NCBI GenBank assembly: GCA_022559845.1
Contig: CM040118.1
Coordinates: 261,477,519 to 261,541,518, forward strand
From: Amorphophallus konjac
Lineage: Eukaryota > Streptophyta > Magnoliopsida > Alismatales > Araceae
DNA: 64,000 nt
Direction: 5' to 3'
In this document: one piece after another, positions 55,966-64,000 of the stretch
How the letters are laid out: each line of letters opens with the position of its first letter
Position numbering within the stretch: the first letter of the stretch is position 1
The notes under the pieces: model-generated
Databases searched by the model: none
The model's input: only the letters and a program-made list of their open reading frames with translations
Told to the model about the DNA's origin: nothing
Position numbers and translations under genes: made by a program

Positions 55966-58862
55966 TGTTAGAATGTAAGGCCCGGATACAGAGGGGGGTG
56001 AATGTATCCCTCTACAAATATAGCCTAATTAAAACTCTAAAGCTCAGTTATGCGGAATTAAAAATGTTGGAGAAATAGCCTTAGGAAACTTAGTAGGATC
56101 AAAGCAAGACAATAACTCAAGAAGCCCTCAAACGATCCTAAGCAAGCATCTAATGCGCAGCAATTAAGTGAACATATAAGAAGATCAAACCACAAGGGAC
56201 ACCAGGGTTTTTAGGTGGTTCGGTCAATAGACCTACGTCCACCCCTCACTCCAAACCAGAGTGAGGCTTCCACTAGTAACACTAGCACAGCAGACTCAGT
56301 CTGCAACAAATGCTGCCAAACAGCTTGACCAGGGGAACAACCTCCCCTCTTCCTCCCAACCGGAGGGACACCCCAAGTGACTCCCAGCCACTTGGAAACC
56401 AGAGACACACAGTCTCTCTTCCTCCAGACCCGGAGGGAACCCCTGGACTTGCTACCCACAAGCCCAGAACCGGAGGACCAAACCTCCCTTCCTCCAAACC
56501 GGAGGGGAACCTAGAGACCCAAGTCTCTCTTCCTCTGAATTCCAGAGGGAAACACAAGTGACATTAAGTCACCTGCAAACCAGAGGTCTCGGACCTCTCT
56601 TCCTCCCAACCGGAGGGACCCCTGGACTTGAAACCTACAAGCCCAGAACCGGAGGACGAGCCTCCCTTCCTCTAACCAGAGGGAACCCACAAGTAGCACC
56701 TAGCTACTTGCAACCGGAGATAGCAATCTCCCTTCTCCTGAAACAACAGGAGGGACCCCGACCTCTCTATAGAGAATCAGAAATACAGCAAGTGAAAAGT
56801 TCAAAGGAAAAACAAAACCCAGCAATAGAAAGCTGAAAAGATAAAATCAAATGTGGCTCTCGCAGGAGCTGGCTGGCTTGGATTTGATCCCCGGTCCAGC
56901 AGGAACTTCTTCTTCTACTACTTCTCTCTTTCTGCCAGCACGAACTCTCTTTTCTTCTTCTTCTTCTTTCTTACTTCTTCTTCTTCTCACTGCTTCTGCC
57001 TTCTCCTTCTTCTCACTCTCTCTATCTCACTGTCTCTCTTTCTTTTTCTTCTTCTGCTCTCTCGATCTAGCTCTCAGCATTCTCTATCTCTTCTTTCTCT
57101 TCTGCACTTCTTCTCTTAGCTCTGGCTGCTTCTACTTCAGTCACTCCCTGCCCTCGCACGCTATTCTTCAGAGGAAGAAGACACATATATATAGTAGCAG
57201 CAGATTAGGGCAGCGTGTGCTCTCCACAATTCCCGCCCAAATGCTTCAGTCCACATGGAGGCTCCTCTGCATCTCGGATCACGTGCCAGATGCCAGCCTC
57301 ATATCACGTGCCCACTCTGCATAGGCTCCACGAACAGTACAATAGAGCAAACTGGTTCGGATTTGATCCTGAAACCAGAATCCTTCTTCTTCTTCTTTTT
57401 CTTCTTCTCCTGCAAAGAGATTAAAACCATTAATACTCAGAGTTCTCTCTCTCTCTCTCTATATATACCTGAAATAAGTCGGTTGAAACTCAAGCTAAAG
57501 CTGCACGAGGTGTGTAGGAACAACAAAAGGTGCACTATACTGAGAATGACACGAGGTAAATAAGATGACTATAGCACGAGATAAAGAGAAAACGACACGA
57601 GGTACATACAGTAACAAAGCTAACACTACACAGAGAACGACACGAAGTCAGATGAGAACAGCACGAGGTGAGAAGGAAATAACACGGAGTAAAACGGAAG
57701 TAAAACACGCGATCAGAGGAAACCTGGACGAAGATAGAAAGAAGCAACACGAAGACATAAAAACAACACGAAGACACAAATATATAAATAACATGAAGAC
57801 TCAAACACAAAAATAACACGAAGACATAAAAATAACAACACGAAGACACAAACACAGAAACAACATGAAGACATTAAAAAAAAATGACTCGAGTACAAAA
57901 TTACTCGAACTTACGAACGACTTGAAGACGAGGACGACACGGGCTGAAAACAACTCGAAGATAAAAACAGAAATCGACACGAAGTGTGGTCACAAAGCAA
58001 GAAAGACACTTCCAACGTACAGACTTCATATGATGTGAGGCGAAGTGTAGACTTTACGTTCAACTGGATGTATAGACTTGGAACGGCTTCATGGCAACAA
58101 TGTACAGACTTTGAAATAAAGAATGTACAAACTTGAGAGTTCAAGGCCACGATGTTTAGACATCAAAAGAACCAGTTCGATGTACATACTTCAATAACTC
58201 TAGACAACTGACGCTGTATAGAGTTCAGCTAAGTAGGCCACAGGCCGATGTGTAGACTTGGCCAATGTGCAGACTTGATCATCCAGATTCAAAGCAACCG
58301 ATGTATAGCCTTAAACGCTGTACAGACTTCACGAAGTGATGCTTGAGCCAAGAGACAGTGACTGTGCAGACTTGTTAAACCATGCACACTGTGTAGACTC
58401 TTCATGCAACAATGTATGGACTTAGTTTATGTGCAGCTAACAGATGTATAGACTTGACTTAGTTTATGTGCAGCTAACAGATGTATAGACTTGAACGTTG
58501 AAAGCTGAAGGATTGAGCGATGTATAGACTTGGAGGATGTTGTGCAATGTATAGACATCCATACAAAAAATAGACAAAGCAGCATGGCGTCAACCCAGCT
58601 GATCCACTGCGTCAACGCAGCAAGCAAACCAGCAACTACTACATCAACGCAGTGTCCTTGTAGCGTCAACGCAGCCTCCAACTGTGTCAACGCACTGCAT
58701 GAACAATTAGTCACTACTTTAACCCAATCTAGCCATATTCATGAATTAGCTATTCAAGCAAACAATCAGATATTCAGTGTGATCCATGGTGTGTCAGCCA
58801 TCATCAAATCAGTGTGACTCATGGTGTGTCAGCCATCATCAAAACCACACAGTGGCACAACA
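55966..58862 (-). repeat. C3 5' LTR
   Basis: It is 2,897 bp, with the same internal order as the left copy. A TA run at 57183-57194 is the TATA candidate. A CT microsatellite at 57445-57459 replaces part of a TA run in the other copy. Confidence 0.92.
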
Positions 58863-60026
58863 ATATCGACCGGTCCTGCCGATGATGACAGGGGTCAGAA
58901 GTAGGCTGACCGGTCTTGCCGATGGTGACAAGGGTTGCAAGGAGGTTAACCGATCTTACCGATGCTGACAAGGGTCAGAAGTAGGTCGACCGATCTTGCC
59001 GATGGTGACAAGGGTCGCAAGGAGGTTGACCGATCTCGCCGATGATGACAAGGGTCAGAAGTAGGTTGACCGATCTTGCCGATGATGACAAGGGTCAAAA
59101 GGAAGTTGACCGATCCTGTCGATGATGACAAGGGTCAAAAGTAGGTCGACCGATCTTGCCGATGATAACAAGGGTCGCAAGGAGGTTGACAGGTCTTGCC
59201 GATGATGACAAGGGTCAGAAGATATCGACTGGTCTTGCTGATGATGACAGGGGTCAGAAGGAGGTCGACCGATCTTACCGATGATGACAAGGGTCGAATG
59301 GAAGTTGACCGATCTCGCCAATGGTGACGAGGGTCAGTAGTAGGTCGACCGATCTTGTCGATGATGACAAGGGTCGCAAGAAGGTTGATCGGTCTTGCCG
59401 ATGATGACAAGGGTCAGAAGAAGGTCGACCGATCTTGCCTATGATGACAAGGGTCGCAAGGAGGTTGATCAGTCGTACCGATGATGACAAGGGTCAGAAG
59501 TAGGTCGACCGATCTCGCCGATGATGACAAGGGTCAAAAGGAAGTTGACCGATCTTGCCGATGGTGACGAGGGTCACGAAGATATCGACCGGTCCTATCG
59601 ATGATGACAGGGGTCGGAAGGAAGTCGACCGGTCTTGCAGATGATGACAAGGGTCAGAAAGAAGTTGACCAATCTCGCCGATGATGACAGGGGTGAGAAG
59701 TAGGTTGACCGATCTTTCCGATGGTGACAGGGGTCGCAAAAAGGATGACCGATCTTGCCGATGGTGACAAGGGTCACAAAGATATCAACTGGTCCTGTCG
59801 ATGATGACAGGGGTCAGAAGGAGATCGATCGATCTTGCCGATGATGACAATGGTCGAAAGGAAGTTGACCGATCTTGCCGATGGTGACGAGGGTCACGGA
59901 GATATCGACCGGTCCTGTCGATGATGACAGGGGTGGGAAGGAAGTCGACTGGTCTTGCCGATGATGACAAGGGTCAGAAGGAAGTTGACCGATCTCACCG
60001 ATGGGGACGAGGGTCAAAAGGAGGTA
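58863..60026. repeat. 40-bp tandem array of G2, right block
   Basis: About 29 units of the same 40-bp repeat as 47524-48095. Variants alternate between GTCGACCGATC and GTTGACCGATC starts and between GTCAGAAG and GTCGCAAG ends, so longer periods of 80 to 120 bp are also visible. Confidence 0.92.
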
Positions 60027-61969
60027 GATTGGGAACTTTAAAAGGTCACTTTACTGACTTAAGCGCCCTTTCGGGTTTTCACCGAAGCCAGCCCCCTCTT
60101 GCTTTTGCCCACGTGCCCTTTTGGGTTTTCACGTGGCAGGGTTCTCGATTTTGCCTGCAGCACCCTTTTGGGTTTTGGCCATAGTCGGGTTATAGCCATT
60201 TTTGCACTTGTCCTGATGTAGGAACAAGTCTGGCGAGGCACCTCTATTTTAATCCTCATTTTTCTTTTCTCCATTTTTCTTATTCTCTCTTTTTTTTGAC
60301 TCACTCTTCTTGTTTGATTCACGGAATGAATCTGGGATGAACATGGGCTCATTTGTTAGCAACGGATGAGGAAGTCTGAGCTAACTAGACGTCGACTAGC
60401 CTTGCCGATGATGGCGAGGGTCGAGCACAGGTTTGTTCATCGACACTGGTTGAATGCCGAAGCAAGAATAGATTCATTAACAAGGACGGAAGGTCCAAGT
60501 TAAGGGAATACCGACCGGTCTTGCCGATGATGGCAAGGGCCGAGAGTGCTCGTCCATTGGCATTGGATGAACGCCGTAGCAAATGATAGGTTTATTAACG
60601 AGGGCGTAAGGTCCAAGTTAAAGGAAAAAGGTCGACTGATCCTGTCAGTGATGACAAGAGTCAGTCACAGGTTTATTCATCGACATTGGCTAAATGCCGA
60701 AGCAAGAGATAGGTTTATTCGTGAACAAGGACGGAAGGTCCAGGTTAAGGGAAAAGGTCGACCGGTCTTACCGATGATGGCGAGGGTCGAAAGTGGGTTT
60801 ATTTATTGACATTGGTTAAGTGTCGAAGCAAGAGATTAGTTTATTCATTAACGAGGATGGAAGGTCCGAGTTAAGGAAAAAGGTCGACTGGTATTGCCGA
60901 TGATGGCAAGGGTCGAAAGGATGTTGAGGAAAAGATCTCTGGCAGGGTCTGGGGTGATCATCTTTTCCAGAGTTTCATTGGGATGGGGGTGAAGAGGAAC
61001 TTTAAGTTACCACATTACTGACTTAGGAGCCCTTTCATTTTTTCATCGAAGCCAGCCCCCTCTTGCTTTTGCCCACACGCCCTTTCAGGTTTTCACGTGG
61101 CGGGGTACCCGATTTTGCCTGTGGCGCCCTTTCGGGTTTTTGCCACAGCCGGGTTATAGCCATTCTTGCCCTTGTCCAAATGTCGGAACAAGGCCGGCGG
61201 GGCACCTCTATTTTAAGCCCCATTTCTTTCTTTCTTCTCTCTCTTTGAGGATGTTGAGAGGTCAACATGTGATATTTGCCCCCTTGGTGACGTTAGATAG
61301 TTACCGAATGATGCGCATGGTCTCATGCCAGTAGAGGCGATTTATTCGTTGGCAGAGGAACGATGCCAGCGCAAAGGAGGAGCTTTAGCCAATTCGGACG
61401 TAAGGTCTGTAATGGTGATGTTGAGTGAGGGTCGACTAGGACACGAGGTCTTGCACCGAGAAAGGGCTTATTCGTTAGCAAGAAGGTAATGCTAACACAA
61501 AGGATAGATTTTGTGCCGATTCGGGCGTAAGGCTCGCAATGGCAATATTGGAGAAGAGTCGGCTAGGACACGAAGTCTTACGCCGGAAAAGGGGTTTATT
61601 TGTAAGCAAGAAGGAAATGCTAACACAAAGGATAAATTTTGTGCCGATTTGGGCGTAAGGCCCGCAATGGCAATGTTGTAAAAGGGTCGGCTAGGACAAG
61701 AAGTCTTGCGCCAAGAAAAAGGGTTTATTCGTCAGCAAGAAGACAATGCTAACGCAAGGGATAGATTTGTGCCGATTCGGGCGTAAGGCCCGTAATGGCA
61801 ATGTTGTAAAAGGGTCAGCTAGGACAAGAAGTCTAGCGCTGAGAAAAAGGGTTTATTCATCAGCAAGAAGGTAATGCTAATGCAAGGGATAGATTTATGC
61901 CGATTCAGGCGTAAGGCCCGTAATGGCAACATTGTAGATGGGCCATTATTTATATATTATTATTTTTTT
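60027..61969 (-). repeat. Duplicated 0.95-kb segment in G2 3' region
   Basis: Segment 60027-60985 and segment 60986-61969 begin alike: both have ACTGACTTA, GAAGCCAGCCCCCTCTTGCT, three GCCCTTT-GGTTTT phrases and CCGGGTTATAGCCAT-like text. Each continues into imperfect repeats of about 120 to 135 bp (units near 60391, 60510, 60648, 60765, 60883; and near 61468, 61593, 61733, 61862). The first set contains GACCGGTCTTGCCGATGATG like the 40-bp array. No coding capacity is seen. Confidence 0.75.
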
Positions 61970-62826
61970 AAGAGTTTGGCCAGGGCGGAATGCCGCTATA
62001 GCAAGGTAGGTAGAACCTAGCTAGGGTGGAGTGCCACTAGACTAAGGTCGAAGAGCTCGGCCAGGGTGGAATGCCACTAGACCAAGGTAGGTAGAACCTA
62101 GCTAGGGCGGAGTGCCACTAGACTAAGGTGGAAGAGCTCGGCCAGGGCGGAATGCCACTAGACCAAGGTAGGAAGAGCTCGGCCAGGGCGGAATGGCACT
62201 AGACCAAGGTGGGAAGAGCTCGGCCAGGGCGGAATGGCACTAGACCAAGGTAGGAAGAGCTCGGCCAGGGCGGAATGCCGCTAGACCAAGGTAGAAAGAG
62301 CTCGGCCAGGGCGGAGTGCCGCTAGACCAAGGTAGGAAGAGCTCGGCCAGGGCGGAGTGCCACTAGACCAAGGTAGGTAGAACTTAGCTAGGGCAGAGTG
62401 CCACTAGACTAAGGTAGGAAGAGCTTAGCTAGGGCGGAGTGCCACTAGACTAAGGTAGGTGGAACTCGGCCTGGGCAGGATGCCACTAGACCAAGGTAGG
62501 AAAAGCTCGGCCAGGGCGGAATGCCACTAGACCAAGGTAGGTAGAACTTAGCTAAGGCGGAGTGCCACTAGACTAAGGTGGAAGAGCTCGGCTAGGGCGG
62601 AATGCCACTGGACCAAGGTAGGAAGAGCTTAGCTAGGGCAGAATGCCACTAGACTAAGGTAGGTAGAACTTAGCTAGGGCAGAGTGCCACTAGACTAAGG
62701 TATGTGGAACTCGGCCAGGGCGGGATGCCACTAGACCAAGGTAGGAAAAGCTCGGCCAGGGCAGAATGCCACTAGACCAAGGTAGGTAGAACTTAGCTAG
62801 GGCGGAGTGCCACTAGACTAAGGTAA
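61970..62826 (-). repeat. 41-bp tandem array of G2
   Basis: About 21 units. Form A reads GAGCTCGGCCAGGGCGGAAT then GCCACTAGACCAAGGTAGGAA. Form B reads AACTTAGCTAGGGCGGAGTG then CCACTAGACTAAGGTAGGT. The two forms are intermixed. The array starts within about 10 bp of the pol stop codon. Confidence 0.93.
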
Positions 62827-62833
62827 GTCCTGG

Positions 62834-63545
62834 TCATTCTGAGAATGCCGATTGAGCTGCGTGATACAGCTTCAAGTTTTTTTCATTAAGGGGAGAGAAC
62901 TGGATGACTCCTTTGTGATTTACAAGGACGTACGCACCCCCTTCATATACTCGGCGGATAACATATGGTCCAACCCAGTTTTCAACCAACTTCCCTTTGG
63001 GATTGGAGGCCATCACTTCTCTTCTTTTGACCATTACCAGGTCACCCTTCTTGAATTCTCGACCTCTGACCAGCTTGTCGAAAGCACGGGCCATGCGAGC
63101 TTGGTAGAGTTGAATATTTTATTGCGCGCGGAGACGCTTTCCTTCGAGCTCGGCAAGCTCTTCCAGTCTTCTTTCTATATTGGTCTGTTCACCGCTAACC
63201 AAACCATGCTGGATGGCAATTCGCAGCGAGGGGACCTCCAATTCAATCGGCACCACAGCCTCTGACCCGTATACGAGGGAGAATGGCGAACAGTCGGTTG
63301 GGGTTTTATAAACCGTACGATAGGCCCAAAGCGCTTCGTACATCTTTTCTTCCCAGTCCTTTTTATTAGACATGACGATCTTTGCCAGCAGTGTGCATAG
63401 TGTTTTATTGAAGGCTTCTGCAAGTACGTTGGCCTAAGGGTTGTAGGGGGATGAGGTCCTCCAGTCAATCTTATATTTATCAGCCAGCAGGTAAACCTTC
63501 TGGTTTCTGAAATGGCTGCCATTATCAGAGATAATTCGGTTGGTG
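62834..63545 (-). pseudogene. G2 integrase C-terminal pseudogene
   Basis: The minus strand reads NRIISDNGSHFRNQKVYLLA (second catalytic Asp) from the edge of the inserted LTR. TSSPYNP is followed by TAG in place of Gln, then ANVLAEAFNKTLCTLL (catalytic Glu), WEEKMYEALWAYRTVYKTPT and PFSLVYGSEAVVPIELEVPS. A TAA in place of Gln follows near 63120. The end has ARMARAFDKLVRGREFKKGD and WVGPYVIRRVYEGGAYVL (GPY/F module), and stops at 62834 without a chromodomain. This is Tat-like Gypsy integrase. The zinc-binding part and the first catalytic Asp are beyond the insertion. Confidence 0.9.
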
Positions 63546-64000
63546 TGGACGCACTTTTTGTTTAATAAAATCGTTGTTTATTTGTTTATTGGCGTTTATT
63601 AAGTGCGTGGGCGTGCCAGTCACAAAGTGACGATTTATTGTGCGCTCGATCTGACTAATCAGATGATTGTGTGGTTCGTGTCGGGACTGGAACCCGCCGC
63701 GCCATAAAGGTCACGGCGTCATTTACATCCCCTCGGAGAGGGGAACACCCTTGATTAATCGCCGGGAAAAGGGGCCTCATGGCCAAAAAAATATATCGAG
63801 AGAAACAAGCCGATAGCGGTCTCGAATCAGTTGGAAAGCCCTATGTCTAGGGAAACAAGCATTCGAAATATGTCGGTCACTCAGGGGACCATTTCGATAT
63901 TCGGACGAGCGTCCGGCTTTAGAGAATCGTGATCATCAAGGGGAAAACGGGAGCATATGTATGCCGGGGTACGGCGAGTTTATTGTTCAAAGGGATAGGA
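63546..64000 (-). mobile_element. Start of another Tat-like LTR, cut by window end
   Basis: On the minus strand it ends AGTGCGTCCA at 63546, matching the G1 LTR end AGTGCGTCA. It shares GCGTGCCAGTCAC, TTTATTGTGCGCTC, the GTCGGGACT and CCATAAAGG phrases with the LTRs at 41236 and 21890. It is inserted in the G2 integrase after TGGTG (63541-63545), the likely TSD. The other end is off the window. Confidence 0.75.

Larger units (their letters stand above)
48101..58862 (-). mobile_element. Gag-only SIRE-like Copia element C3
   Basis: LTRs 48101-50990 and 55966-58862 start TGTTAGAATG and end GGCACAACA on the plus strand. The TSD is ATATC (48096-48100 and 58863-58867). A primer site on the minus strand next to the right LTR and a polypurine tract next to the left LTR show that it reads leftwards. 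The interior has gag and about 2.6 kb of non-coding DNA, with no pol. The two LTRs are nearly identical by eye, so C3 is probably the youngest element here. Confidence 0.93.
41211..63545 (-). mobile_element. Minus-strand Tat-like Gypsy element G2 (incomplete)
   Basis: Integrase at 62834-63545 is on the minus strand. Downstream in element direction come a 41-bp array, long repeats, a 40-bp array, an antisense extra ORF, a polypurine tract and the 3' LTR. Absence of a chromodomain after the integrase, 3' tandem arrays and an antisense extra ORF all fit the Tat clade (Grande/Ogre/Retand relatives). It is interrupted by C3 (48101-58862) and by another LTR at 63546; its 5' part is off the window. 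The left boundary is uncertain by about 25 bp. Confidence 0.75.

Noticed and set aside
47565..60017. Many minus-strand frames with RSTSLRPLSSSAR-like peptides
   Set aside because: They arise from the 40-bp array; period, overlap in several frames and lack of a domain argue against a gene.
47524..62826. CRISPR-like regular arrays (40-bp and 41-bp)
   Set aside because: Units abut directly without unique spacers and lie in a plant retrotransposon; these are tandem repeats.
63546..63580. Apparent extension of the integrase frame (LLNKKCVHT) beyond 63545
   Set aside because: The sequence matches the end of the G1 LTR in reverse complement, so it is LTR, not pol.

Overview
The window is plant nuclear DNA, almost certainly angiosperm intergenic heterochromatin. 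Every boundary I could resolve belongs to a transposable element: plant Ty1/Copia SIRE-like and Ty3/Gypsy Tat-like LTR elements, a CACTA DNA transposon, and LTRs with tRNA-Met or Tat-type primer sites and polypurine tracts. I see no intact host gene, rRNA or tRNA. The species cannot be named from this sequence.

The layout is a nest of insertions, and target-site duplications (TSDs) fix much of the order. The oldest layer is a plus-strand Tat-like Gypsy element (called G1 here). Its 5' LTR is 1388-1944 plus 21890-22260, its primer site is at 22269, a decayed gag runs over 22380-23250 and 33938-36400, and its protease over 36538-37191 and 40457-41050. G1 is split by four insertions. They are a 19.9 kb CACTA element (1945-21889, TSD AAT), a 10.7 kb SIRE-like Copia element (C2, 23251-33937, TSD CTTGG), a 3.26 kb solo LTR (37192-40451, TSD TAATT) and a minus-strand Tat-like element (G2, from about 41211). 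A partial SIRE-like LTR occupies 1-1387.

The CACTA element has no recognisable transposase. It carries captured host DNA: two exons and an intron of a phage-type organellar RNA polymerase gene (RPOT family), probable exons of a second unidentified gene, and a LINE RNase H fragment. A gag-only SIRE-like element (C1, 3839-12828, TSD AACCA) sits in the middle of the RPOT exon.

G2 shows, read on the plus strand, its 3' LTR (about 41211-44891), polypurine tract, an antisense extra ORF with its own promoter and intron (45357-47068), a 40-bp tandem array, long duplicated repeats, a 41-bp tandem array, and the integrase end (62834-63545). A second gag-only SIRE-like element (C3, 48101-58862, minus strand, TSD ATATC) splits the 40-bp array. 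A further Tat-type LTR enters the integrase at 63546 and runs off the window.

C2 is the only element with gag, protease, integrase, reverse transcriptase, RNase H and an extra 3' ORF, all broken by stops or shifts. C1 and C3 both end their coding part at the gag/protease junction and share non-coding blocks where pol should be. They look like one long-lived non-autonomous lineage that would depend on pol proteins from elsewhere. All three Copia elements also share a hairpin-rich leader module in the LTR. These shared non-coding structures are the most interesting content of the window.
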